In this document: positions 42,207-50,251 of the stretch, in pieces
Layout of the letters: the number at the start of each line of letters is the position of its first letter
Position numbering within the stretch: the first letter of the stretch is position 1
Origin: Pseudomonadota bacterium
Lineage (GTDB): Bacteria > Myxococcota_A > UBA796 > SXON01
Direction: 5' to 3'
DNA length: 64,000 nt
Assembly: GCA_030684355.1 (NCBI GenBank)
Contig: JAUXTN010000170.1
Coordinates: forward strand, 1-64,000
Notes under the pieces: generated by a model
What the model was told of the DNA's origin: nothing
Databases searched by the model: none
Seen by the model: only the letters and a program-made list of their open reading frames with translations
Position numbers and translations under genes: made by a program

Positions 42207-42398
42207 ATGGGAAGTGGCCGCCTGCGAAAGCCCCTGCTCTTCGGACTCGGCCTGGCCGCGGTCGTCGGGTCCAGCGCCTTCGCGTACGTGCAGCTTCGTC
42301 CCGAGCCTCCGGTCGTGCCGGCCGTCGAGCAGAAGTACGAGGACATCGCCCGCAGCGACTACGAGAAGTGGATGCAGGACCTCGGCTACTACGACTAG
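42207..42398 (+). CDS. Small single-span membrane protein
   Basis: 63 aa. MGSGRLRKP, then a hydrophobic stretch LLFGLGLAAVVGSSAFAYV, then a Pro-rich turn and an acidic, Tyr-rich tail (QKYEDIARSDYEKWMQDLGYYD). Positive charges before the span and the acidic tail after it predict the tail in the periplasm. It ends one base before the next gene, so it is the first gene of the Exb-like operon. No family recognised. Size and topology would suit an accessory subunit of the motor complex. Confidence 0.7.
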   Translation: MGSGRLRKPLLFGLGLAAVVGSSAFAYVQLRPEPPVVPAVEQKYEDIARSDYEKWMQDLGYYD

Positions 42399-42399
42399 C

Positions 42400-43338
42400 G
42401 TGCGATCCCTCCCGTTCACGCTGCTCGTGTTCTCCTGCCTCGTGCTGCTCCTCGGGGCGCGCTTCGGGTTGGAGTTCTTCGTGGGCCCGGCGGACGCCGC
42501 GGTCGAGGCCGGTGGCACGCCCGACGCCGTCATGGCGCTCCCCCCGAAGCCCGAAGGGGCCGAGCGCCCGCCGGCCGAGGATGGGACAGGCAGCGGCTCG
42601 GCGCTCCTCACGCTGGAGGCGTGCCAGGCCATGGCGGTGGACGTGCGGGATGTCTGCCTGCAGGCGCTCGCGCGCCAGTCCGCGGAGCGGGACCCCGAGG
42701 GCGCCCTCCAGGTCTGTACGCGCATCGTGGACGTGGAGCTGCGCCTCGAGTGCGAGGCCGACGTCGCCGAGGCCATCGCGCCCATCGACCGCGCGGTCGG
42801 AGAGCGCATCTGCGACGCCATCGCGTCCGTGAAGTGGCGCGGGCAGTGCCACTTCGGCATGGGGCTCGCGACCGCCGAGATCGACCCCGCCTACGCGCTC
42901 GGGCGGTGCGAGCACGCCGAGGCCTTCAAGGACTTCTGCAAGCACGACGTCGTGGGCGAGGTCGCCCTGGAGACCCTCGAGCCCGCCATCGCCTTCTGCG
43001 CGAAGGAGGACGGCGACGAGATCACGCGCCGGACCTGCTGGCACGGCATCGGCAAGTACCTCGCGCGGCGCGACTTCGCGGAGGCCGCCGCCGCGTGCGT
43101 GCGCGCCAGCGAGTCGGGCCGGGGCATCTGCTTCCACGGCATCGGCTGGGGCGCCGCCGAGCGCGATGCCGACGCCACGCTCGCGGCCTGCTCGGCGCTA
43201 CCGGAGTACGCGGACAACTGCCGCCAGGGCGTGGCCCACCAGCTCAAGCGCTTCGACCCCACGCGCGGCATCGCGATCTGCGAGAGCCTCGCCACCGCCT
43301 CCATCCGCGACCGCTGCCTCGCGTTCCTGAAGAGATGA
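42400..43338 (+). CDS. Membrane-anchored disulfide-rich helical-repeat protein
   Basis: 312 aa from GTG 42400. An N-terminal span (LPFTLLVFSCLVLLLGARFG) and a Pro/Gly-rich linker lead to eight tandem repeats of about 30 residues from residue 76 to the end. Each repeat has one pair of cysteines, C-x9-12-C, for example CQAMAVDVRDVC, CDAIASVKWRGQC and CSALPEYADNC, followed by a second helix. This makes 16 paired cysteines, which points to an oxidising periplasmic location and a superhelix stapled by disulfides, similar in idea to Sel1/TPR folds. I do not recognise the family. It sits where a TonB- or TolA-like partner would be expected. Confidence 0.8.
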   Translation: MRSLPFTLLVFSCLVLLLGARFGLEFFVGPADAAVEAGGTPDAVMALPPKPEGAERPPAEDGTGSGSALLTLEACQAMAVDVRDVCLQALARQSAERDPEGALQVCTRIVDVELRLECEADVAEAIAPIDRAVGERICDAIASVKWRGQCHFGMGLATAEIDPAYALGRCEHAEAFKDFCKHDVVGEVALETLEPAIAFCAKEDGDEITRRTCWHGIGKYLARRDFAEAAAACVRASESGRGICFHGIGWGAAERDADATLAACSALPEYADNCRQGVAHQLKRFDPTRGIAICESLATASIRDRCLAFLKR

Positions 43339-43342
43339 CCCC

Positions 43343-43954
43343 ATGCTGACCTACCTCTTGACGGCGTTCTCCGGCCCCGCGGCGTTCTTCATGTACGCCC
43401 TGCTCGCGGTCATGGCGTTCGCGGTGGCGGTCGTCATCGAGCGCACCATCACGCTCACCCGCTTCCGGTGCGACCCCGACCCCCTCATCGCGAAGGTCGA
43501 CGCCGCGATCCGGGCCGGCGGCACCCCGGCGCTCGCCCTCGGCGAGACCCCCATGGAGGAGGTCGTGCGCGCCGGGCTCGCGTGGCACGATCCGGAGCTC
43601 GCCTGGGAGGCGATGGCCGCCGCCTCGGTGGACGCCGAGCTCCGCGTCCGCCGCCGCATCGCCTACCTCTCCACCGTCGCCTCGGTCGCGACGATGGTCG
43701 GTCTCTTCGGCACGGTGTACGGCCTCATCCTCGCGTTCGGCGCCCTGGGGGATGTCGCCGCCGCCGAGCGCGCCGCGCAGCTCTCCGAGGGCAGCTCGAC
43801 CGCCATGGCCACGACCGCCTTCGGCCTGCTCGTGGCGATCCCGGCGCTCGCCGCGCACGCCGTCGCGGAGGCCAACGCCCGCGAACTGCTCGGGAACATC
43901 GAGCGCGTCGCCACCCGCCTCGTCCTCTCGATGAAGGCGGCGCGGCAGTCGTGA
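43343..43954 (+). CDS. exbB: MotA/TolQ/ExbB-family proton channel subunit
   Basis: 203 aa. Three membrane spans as expected: near 10-35 (FFMYALLAVMAFAVAVVIE), 118-138 (VASVATMVGLFGTVYGLILAFGAL, the conserved GLFGTVxG core) and 157-180 (STAMATTAFGLLVAIPALAAHA, the conserved TTAxGL core). These segments line the ion pathway of Exb/Tol motors. It begins four bases after the Cys-repeat stop and overlaps the next gene by 4 bases. It should form the pentameric ring around an ExbD dimer. Confidence 0.92.
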   Translation: MLTYLLTAFSGPAAFFMYALLAVMAFAVAVVIERTITLTRFRCDPDPLIAKVDAAIRAGGTPALALGETPMEEVVRAGLAWHDPELAWEAMAAASVDAELRVRRRIAYLSTVASVATMVGLFGTVYGLILAFGALGDVAAAERAAQLSEGSSTAMATTAFGLLVAIPALAAHAVAEANARELLGNIERVATRLVLSMKAARQS

Positions 43955-44466
43955 ACCGGCGCCGGTTCTTCAGGGCGGGCCCCGACGCGGAGGCCGACGT
44001 GCGCCCCACCCTGCTCGGGGTGGTCACGCTCATGTTCCTCCTGCTCTTCTTCCTGCTCACCACCTCGTCGGGCCAGCGCCTCGGCGTGCTCGACCTGCGT
44101 CTCGGCTCCCCGTCCGACCTCGCGCCGCTCCCCCACGCCGGCCTCGTGAAGGACATCGCCGTCACGCTCCGGGGGCCCGCGCTCACCGTCACCTACACGG
44201 TGCAGTCGACCGACATCGCCGCCGCGTCCACGTCGGTGGAGCAGCGCGTGAAGGAGCTGCCCGCGCGGGAGGGCCGGCCGGACCTCGCGGCGCTGCTCGC
44301 GGCGCTCGAGGAGGTCCACGACGTCGATCCCTCCCAGGAGCGTGCCCGCTTCGACCCCGACGACGCCACCTCCGCCGAGACCGTCATCGCGGTGATGGAC
44401 GTGATCCACGGCCCCCAGGGCTCGCCGCTCTTCCCGAAGATCGCGTTGTCCGGGAGCGCGGGATGA
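43951..44466 (+). CDS. ExbD-like protein lacking the conserved membrane Asp
   Basis: 171 aa from GTG 43951, overlapping exbB by 4 bases. The topology is that of ExbD/TolR: a basic, short N-terminus, one span (LLGVVTLMFLLLFFLLTTS) and a periplasmic domain. In ExbD the span begins P-x-x-D-V with an Asp that carries protons; here the matching residue is Gly23 (RPTLLGVV). The periplasmic part is longer than in the next gene. It may be a regulatory or structural partner in a mixed dimer with the next gene. The family is inferred from position and topology. Confidence 0.72.
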   Translation: MNRRRFFRAGPDAEADVRPTLLGVVTLMFLLLFFLLTTSSGQRLGVLDLRLGSPSDLAPLPHAGLVKDIAVTLRGPALTVTYTVQSTDIAAASTSVEQRVKELPAREGRPDLAALLAALEEVHDVDPSQERARFDPDDATSAETVIAVMDVIHGPQGSPLFPKIALSGSAG

Positions 44467-44918
44467 GGCGCCGCCTGTTCAAGCCGAGGCCGGCTGCGCT
44501 CTCCGACGGGCTCGACGTGGGCGCCCTCGCCCCGCTCGTCGACATGATGACGTTGCTCCTCGTCTTCCTCCTGCGCTCCTACTCCACGGAGGCCGCGCCG
44601 GCCCCGCCGGAGGGCCGCTTCGAGCTGGCCGGGACCGTCTCCGAGGAGGCCCGCAAGAACGGCGCGGTCGTGGTGCTCGTGTCGGCGGAGGCCGTCTACA
44701 TCGACGGCCGGCGGGTCATCGCGGTGGCGTACCTGCCGCCGGAGCTGCTGGTGCGCGAGGTCTACGACCGGCTCCTCCTCACGCGGGACAAGAAGCGCAT
44801 CGAGGTCCATGCCGACCGCGCGATCCCCTGGGGCGTGCTCAAACGGGTGCTCCACACCGCCCGCGCCGCGGGCTTCGAGGAGCTCTCGCTGGTCGCGGCG
44901 AACACGTCGAGCCTGTAG
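44463..44918 (+). CDS. exbD: ExbD/TolR-family protein
   Basis: 151 aa, overlapping the previous gene by 4 bases. The N-terminal span reads LAPLVDMMTLLLVFLLRSY and keeps Asp27, the proton-carrying residue of ExbD/TolR. The periplasmic domain (GAVVVLVSAEAVYIDGR, IEVHADRAIPWGVLKRVLHTARAAGF) matches the ExbD C-terminal fold. Together with ExbB it should make a proton-driven motor, but no TonB, TolA or TonB-dependent receptor is encoded here. It is the last gene of the operon. A short GCGTGCC/GGCACGC stem lies just after the stop (44922-44946). Confidence 0.9.
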   Translation: MRRRLFKPRPAALSDGLDVGALAPLVDMMTLLLVFLLRSYSTEAAPAPPEGRFELAGTVSEEARKNGAVVVLVSAEAVYIDGRRVIAVAYLPPELLVREVYDRLLLTRDKKRIEVHADRAIPWGVLKRVLHTARAAGFEELSLVAANTSSL

Positions 44919-45056
44919 CCGGCGTGCCGCAGCGGCTGGGGCACGCGCGCCCCACGCGCGGGGGACCGCCGAGAAACGAGCGCCTCCGGCCGCGATCGCA
45001 CGCGAGGGGGACGGCGGCACGCCCCTTGCTGTACGCTCGACCTGGAGGTCTCCCCC

Positions 45057-46301
45057 ATGCTGCTCGTCGGCCTGCTCGCCTGCTCGGACTACGAGCTCGA
45101 CAAGCGTGAGACGGAGCCCAACGTGGCCTCCCCGGACATCCTCGTCGAGCCGTCCTCGCTCGAGTGGCCCACCATCGGCGTGAACTGCGTCGAGGAGCAG
45201 CTCGTCACGGTGTCGAACGTCGGCCCGGGGCCCCTCACCCTCGCCGCGACCTACGCCGAGGGGGACGCCCTGTCCGCCGAGATGCGCACCGACACGCTGG
45301 CCTCCGGCGAGAGCCTCACCTTCACCGTCCGCTTCTCCCCGACGGTCGCCGGCGAGTCCCTCGGCGACATCATCGTCCAGTCGGACGACCCCGACCAGCC
45401 CGAAGTGGCCGTCGAGTCCGAGGGCCGCGCCGCCTCGGAGGGCCTCATCTCCGACCGCTTCACCCAGTCCGCCGCGCCGGTCGACGTGTTGTGGGTCATC
45501 GACAACTCGGGCTCGATGGCGCAGGAGCAGACCCGCGTCGCGAGCGCGATCACCTCGTTCTTCTCGTGGTTCACCACCCTGAACCTCGACTACCACATGG
45601 GGGTGATCACCACCGACGTCGTGAACCCGCTCTACTCGGGTCGGCTCGTCGGGCTCCCCGCCTACATCGACGAGAACACCGTGGGCGCCGAGAGCGAGCT
45701 CGCCGAGGCGATCGCGGTCGGCACCGAGGACATGGGAGACGAGTCCGGGCTCGCCGCGGTGGAGCTCGCGCTCTCGGCGCCGGTGGTCTCCACCGAGAAC
45801 GCCGGCTTCCTGCGGCCGGACGCGCACCTCGCGATCATCTTCCTCTCGGACGAGCCCGAATTCTCCGTGCCGGACAGCGCGCACTACATCGAGTTCCTGA
45901 AGACCTTGAAGGCGGACCCCGCCGACATCCTCGTCTCGGCCATCGTCGGCGACCAGGCCACCGGCTGCAGCAACACCTGCGCCGAGGGCCCCCAGGACGC
46001 CCAGCCGGGCGACAAGTACCTCGAGGTGGTCTCCGCGTTCTCCGGGGTCTTCGGCAGCATCTGCACCTGCGACCTGGCGCCCACCCTCGACGAGATCGGC
46101 CTGGAGACCACGCGCTACGTGCGCAGCTTCCGCCTCTCCGAGGTGCCGACGGACCCCGCGGCGATCGCCGTGTACGTCGAGGGGGAGCCGAACCTCGACT
46201 GGAGCTGGATCGAGGCGACAAACGAGATCGTCTTCACGACGCCGCCGCTGAACGGGAGCGAGATCATCGTGCGCTACCCGTCGACCTTGAGCTGCGAGTA
46301 G
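45057..46301 (+). CDS. ASH-VWA lipoprotein, paralogue 1
   Basis: 414 aa. Lipoprotein signal MLLVGLLAC (Cys9) with GGAGG upstream. Residues 25-125 are an ASH (ASPM-SPD2-Hydin)-like Ig fold (PDILVEPSSLEWPTIGVNC, TVSNVGPGPLTL, VQSDDPDQPEV). From about 140 a VWA-like domain has DVLWVIDNSGSM, a DxSxS metal site, then LDYHMGVITTDVVNP, DMGDESGL, LAIIFLSDEPEF. Cys pairs CSNTC and CTC follow. Its paralogue follows after 112 bases. Likely a surface adhesin or sensor. No partner is known. Confidence 0.85.
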   Translation: MLLVGLLACSDYELDKRETEPNVASPDILVEPSSLEWPTIGVNCVEEQLVTVSNVGPGPLTLAATYAEGDALSAEMRTDTLASGESLTFTVRFSPTVAGESLGDIIVQSDDPDQPEVAVESEGRAASEGLISDRFTQSAAPVDVLWVIDNSGSMAQEQTRVASAITSFFSWFTTLNLDYHMGVITTDVVNPLYSGRLVGLPAYIDENTVGAESELAEAIAVGTEDMGDESGLAAVELALSAPVVSTENAGFLRPDAHLAIIFLSDEPEFSVPDSAHYIEFLKTLKADPADILVSAIVGDQATGCSNTCAEGPQDAQPGDKYLEVVSAFSGVFGSICTCDLAPTLDEIGLETTRYVRSFRLSEVPTDPAAIAVYVEGEPNLDWSWIEATNEIVFTTPPLNGSEIIVRYPSTLSCE

Positions 46302-46413
46302 GCGGGCATCGGCCCCACGAGGGCCCGGGAGGCCGAACAAGCAGGTTCGGGGGTGCTTATTTCAGTGGCGACCAAGACGACCGCCGGGGGGCGGTTCAAC
46401 GGGGGGCCACGTC

Positions 46414-47691
46414 ATGTTCCTTCTCTGGGTGGTGGGCTGTTCGGACCACGGCTTCACGCTCATCCGACCCGATCCGCTGCGTTCCGAGCCCGACATCCGG
46501 GTCCAGCCAGGTGAGGTGGCCTTCGATCCGCTCGCCGTGGGGTGCGACGCGTTGTCGCCCATCACCATCACCAACATCGGGGAGGGCCCGCTCGATGTGA
46601 CCGGCACCTGGCTCCGGGACAGCGACGAGAGCTCCGGCGACTACTCGGTCGAGTTCCTCGAAGCCACGCTGCTCCCCGGGGCCAGCGAGACCATCCAGCT
46701 CCAGTTCGAGCCCTCGTTCGTCTGGGACGCCGTCGCGGAGCTGGTCGTGGACTCGGACGACCCCGACGAGCCCCAGGTGCGCCTGCCAATCGCGGGCGCG
46801 AGCTACGACCCGACCTGGACCCTCGACGTCTTCGAGCAGGAGCCCGACAGCATCGACGTGCTGTGGGTCATCGACAACTCCGGGTCGATGTACCAGGAGC
46901 GGGATCGCGTCATGGCCGAGATCGAGACGTTCTTCCAGTGGTTCGTGGACCTCGAGCTCGACTACCACATGGGCGTCATCACCACCGACGTGGTGAACCC
47001 GGTGTTCGCCGGAAACCTCGTCGGGACGCCCACTTACGTCACCCCCGAGACCGTCGATCCGCAGGGCAGCCTCGCCCGCGCCATCGACGTGGGGCACCTG
47101 GAGATGGGCGACGAGTCCGGCCTCCAGGCGATGCACATGGCGCTCACCGAGCCCCTCCTGTCAGGCCACAACGAGGGCTTCTACCGGGAGGGCGCGCGGC
47201 TCGCCGTCATCTTCCTCTCCGACGAGCCCGACAATTCACTGTACACGCCGTCCTGGTACGTCGACTTCCTCGACGGGCTCAAGGACGATCACGAGAGCGT
47301 GTTCGTGGCCTCCATCGTCGGGGACCGGGTCGACGGCTGCCAGAACGACTGCGGCTCCGAGGAGGCCTCCGCCGACCAGGGCGACCGCTACCTCGACGTG
47401 GCCGAGGCGTTCGACGGCTTCGAGGAGAGCATCTGCACGTGCGACCTCGCGCCGGCGATGGAGCGGATCGGCTTCCTGAGCACGCTCTACGTCCGGGCGT
47501 TTCCGCTCACGAGCGTGCCCGGCCGGCCCGACCTGCTGAAGGTGTGGGTCGACGGCATGGAGGCCGGCGGCTGGCACTACGACCCCATCCCCAACACGAT
47601 CGTCTTCACGGCCGCGCCGCCGATCGGGAGCGAGATCGTGGCGCGCTACCCGGTCGAGAACCCGTGCATCGGTCCCGCGAGCGCGGAGTAG
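46414..47691 (+). CDS. ASH-VWA lipoprotein, paralogue 2
   Basis: 425 aa, signal MFLLWVVGC. Domain order is the same as in paralogue 1: an ASH-like domain (PDIRVQPGEVAFDPLAVGC, ITNIGEGPLDV, VDSDDPDEPQV), then VWA with DVLWVIDNSGSM, LDYHMGVITTDVVNP, LEMGDESGLQA, LAVIFLSDEPDN and the late CTCDLAPAMERIG. The two proteins are plainly related across their whole length, so they are an old tandem duplication. It is convergent with the aminotransferase gene, 15 bases away; a GCCCG-ggc-CGGGC stem lies in that gap. Confidence 0.85.
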   Translation: MFLLWVVGCSDHGFTLIRPDPLRSEPDIRVQPGEVAFDPLAVGCDALSPITITNIGEGPLDVTGTWLRDSDESSGDYSVEFLEATLLPGASETIQLQFEPSFVWDAVAELVVDSDDPDEPQVRLPIAGASYDPTWTLDVFEQEPDSIDVLWVIDNSGSMYQERDRVMAEIETFFQWFVDLELDYHMGVITTDVVNPVFAGNLVGTPTYVTPETVDPQGSLARAIDVGHLEMGDESGLQAMHMALTEPLLSGHNEGFYREGARLAVIFLSDEPDNSLYTPSWYVDFLDGLKDDHESVFVASIVGDRVDGCQNDCGSEEASADQGDRYLDVAEAFDGFEESICTCDLAPAMERIGFLSTLYVRAFPLTSVPGRPDLLKVWVDGMEAGGWHYDPIPNTIVFTAAPPIGSEIVARYPVENPCIGPASAE

Positions 47692-47706
47692 CGCGCCCGG
47701 GCCGGG

Positions 47707-48996
47707 CTAGCCGAGGGCGGTCCCGAGCCGCAGCAGCGCGTCGTGGAGCTGGGCGGGGGACACCGCCCCCACGCTCATCCGGAACCACCCGCTCTCGCCC
47801 GCGAGATCGAAGGCCTGGAACGGCACGACCGCCACGCCCGCCCGGTGAAGCAGGAAGCGGCGGATGTCCTCGTTGGTCGTCATCGCCGTGCCGTCCATCC
47901 CGGGCCGGCCGAGGAGGCCGTCGAAGCAGACGGACAGGTAGATGGCGCCCTGCGGCACGAGGTGCTGGATGCCGAGGCGGGTGAGGCCGGCGTCGAGGAT
48001 GCCGAGCCGCTCGGCGAGGGCCTCCCGGAACGTGGCGCCGAAGCGGGCCATCGCGGCGTCGTCGTCGAGGAGCGCGGCCGTGCCGACCTGCTCGGGCTTC
48101 GGCGCCCACGCGCCCACGTGGCCGATGAACGCCTTCATGCGCTCGGCCAGCACGGGCGGCAGGACCGCCCAGCCGACCCGCAGGCCCGTCGCCGCGAAGG
48201 CCTTCGAGATGGCGTCGACCGTGACGAGGTAGGGCGTCACTTCGGGCACCAGCGCCGCCGGGTGCGCGTGGGCCGCCCCGCCGAACGTGAGGCGCCAGTA
48301 CACCTGGTCCCACATCCACATCAGCGGCTTCTCGCCCGTGCCGATCCGGCGGGTGTTCTCCGCGACGATCGCGCGCGCCAGGGCCTCGAGGCGCTCCGGC
48401 GGGATCACCGTGCCGGTGGGGTTGAGCGGCGAGTTGAGGGTGAACAGGCGCGCGGTGGGGAGGTGGGGCGCGAGCTGTTCGACGGTCGGGAAGAAGTCGT
48501 CCTCGGCGCGGGTGACGATCGCCACGGCCTTCGCGCCGGTGAGCTGCCCGTAGTAGCCGTTGTTCCAGCTCGGAACCGCGAAGAGGAGGGTGTCGCCCGG
48601 CTCGAGGAAGAGCCGGTACGTCGCGTACATGACCGGCCGCGCGCCGCTCGCGACGACGACCCAGTCCGGCGAGAACTCGATACCCAGCTCCCGCTTGTAC
48701 CAGGCGCACACCGCCTTGCGCAGCTCCGGGATGCCCTCGGAAGGCGGGTAGTTCGTCTGGAACCCGTCCATCGCCCCGACCGTCGCGTCCCGGAGCTCGA
48801 GCGGCACGGGGAACTGCCGCGGGTCGAAGTCTCCCACGGTGAGGTTGCACACGGGCAGGCCCGAAGCGGCGAGCGCCCGGACCTCCGCCGCGATGCCGAG
48901 GATGAGCGACCCCTGCATCTCGCGCGCGGTCCGGGTGAGCGCGGTGGCGCCGAAGTCGGCGGAGGCGGGAGGGAGGTGGGCGGAGAGGGAAATCAT
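47707..48996 (-). CDS. PLP-dependent aminotransferase, class I/II
   Basis: 429 aa from ATG 48996. Fold-type I aminotransferase with SLILGIAAEVRAL, NLTVGDFDPRQFPVP, YPPSEGIPELRKAVC, the phosphate-cradle region ASGARPVMYATYR, LNSPLNPTGTVI (NPTG loop), an Asp in MWDQVYWRL, and the Schiff-base lysine in DAISKAFAATGLRVGW. The final Arg that binds carboxylate is in SGWFRMSVG. It moves an amino group between an amino acid and a keto acid; the substrate cannot be told. The gene is monocistronic as far as can be seen. Confidence 0.93.
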   Translation of the reverse strand: MISLSAHLPPASADFGATALTRTAREMQGSLILGIAAEVRALAASGLPVCNLTVGDFDPRQFPVPLELRDATVGAMDGFQTNYPPSEGIPELRKAVCAWYKRELGIEFSPDWVVVASGARPVMYATYRLFLEPGDTLLFAVPSWNNGYYGQLTGAKAVAIVTRAEDDFFPTVEQLAPHLPTARLFTLNSPLNPTGTVIPPERLEALARAIVAENTRRIGTGEKPLMWMWDQVYWRLTFGGAAHAHPAALVPEVTPYLVTVDAISKAFAATGLRVGWAVLPPVLAERMKAFIGHVGAWAPKPEQVGTAALLDDDAAMARFGATFREALAERLGILDAGLTRLGIQHLVPQGAIYLSVCFDGLLGRPGMDGTAMTTNEDIRRFLLHRAGVAVVPFQAFDLAGESGWFRMSVGAVSPAQLHDALLRLGTALG

Positions 48997-49048
48997 GGGC
49001 GGCGGTCTAACGCCTGCCTGGGGGGGCGGGCACGTCTGGGGAAGGGCA

Positions 49049-50251
49049 TCACGTGCGAACGTGCCAGGCCCTCTCCCTGCCCCCGATCCAGAGCCCCCCC
49101 GCCACGGCGGCGAGGCTCCACGGGCGCTCCAGCGCCACGTCGACGGGCTGGAGGGTGCCGGCGACGAGGAGGTGGAGGCGGCCTTCGGCGAGGGCCCAGA
49201 GGCGGCCTTCGGGGTCGACGGCGAGGGCGGTGGGCTCCGGGCCGTGGGCGGACCAGGCGGCGCCGTCGAACCGGTGGAGGGTGCCGAGCGCCGCGACCCA
49301 GAGGGAGCCCTCGGCCCAGGCGAGGTGGCGGACGGGGCGGGGCTTCTGGTCGGCGAAGCGGCGGATGGGGCCGCCGCCGTCGACGACGTGGAGCTCGCCG
49401 TCGCGTGTGCCGGCGTACACGACGCCCGTGGGGTCGGCCGCCATCGCGATGGCGTCGGGGGGGCCGACGCCGCCCTCGAAGCGGGTGCGGTAGGCGGCGT
49501 AGAGGCGGTCGCCGGCGGAGAGCAGGGCGTTGAGGTCGTCGAAGCCGTCCTCCTCGTCGGGGCCGTGGCGCCGCGAGGTGACCTTGGCGGCGAAGTCCCA
49601 CACGTAGAGCGTCTGCGTCGTGGCGATGTGCAGGTGGCCGCGGTGCACGGCCATCGACTCGACGCGGCGGGCCTCGCGCCGGGAGCCGAGGGGCCACGGG
49701 AAGGGGCTGAAGGTCCCGTTCTTCCAGATGGTGAGGCCGTAGTCGGAGCCGAGCGCCACGGCGCCGCCCGGCAGCGGCTGGACGCAGCGGATCGTCGCGA
49801 CCTCGGTGTCGCCGATCTCGGCGGCGGTCCACGATTGGACCTCGCCCACCCGCGCGGGGCGCGTCGGCCGGAACTGCCAACGGAGCCAGGAGCGGCGGGC
49901 GTCATCAACGGGGACGGCACGGGCGCACGGGCCCGGCGGCCGGCCCGCGAAGAGCCCGGCGAGGGCAGGGTCGGGATCCGTGCCGCGCACCACGTCGGCC
50001 GCGAGCAGCACGGCGTCGGCGGCGTCGGGGGTCAGCGCGACGCCGACGGTCCCGGTGACGGGCTGGGTCTCCGTCGTGAGCGCCACGCGCACGTGGAAGG
50101 GGTCGGGATCCCCAAGGCGCGCGGCGATGCGGGCCCGCGCGAGGCCGAGCCCCGCGTCGTCCAGCGCCTCCAGCACGCGCTCGGCCGGCCCCGACGGCAC
50201 CGCGAAGCGGGTGGCCAGGCTCGTCGCGCCGACCCCCACCGCGCCGTTCAC
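49049..50251 (-). CDS. Beta-propeller-like protein coupled to a lipoprotein
   Basis: 400 aa from GTG 50251, overlapping the lipoprotein stop by 4 bases. No signal peptide or membrane span is seen. From about residue 145 there are repeated beta-blades with a shared pattern: GAVALGSDYGLTIWKNG, GHLHIATTQTLYVWDF, GVVYAGTRDGELHVVDG, GSLWVAALGTLHRFDG, GRLWALAEGRLHLLV and GGLWIGGRERAWHV. These look like a six- or seven-bladed propeller of the kind that precedes sensor kinases. The first 140 residues are a separate unknown domain. Function unknown. Confidence 0.78.
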   Translation of the reverse strand: MNGAVGVGATSLATRFAVPSGPAERVLEALDDAGLGLARARIAARLGDPDPFHVRVALTTETQPVTGTVGVALTPDAADAVLLAADVVRGTDPDPALAGLFAGRPPGPCARAVPVDDARRSWLRWQFRPTRPARVGEVQSWTAAEIGDTEVATIRCVQPLPGGAVALGSDYGLTIWKNGTFSPFPWPLGSRREARRVESMAVHRGHLHIATTQTLYVWDFAAKVTSRRHGPDEEDGFDDLNALLSAGDRLYAAYRTRFEGGVGPPDAIAMAADPTGVVYAGTRDGELHVVDGGGPIRRFADQKPRPVRHLAWAEGSLWVAALGTLHRFDGAAWSAHGPEPTALAVDPEGRLWALAEGRLHLLVAGTLQPVDVALERPWSLAAVAGGLWIGGRERAWHVRT

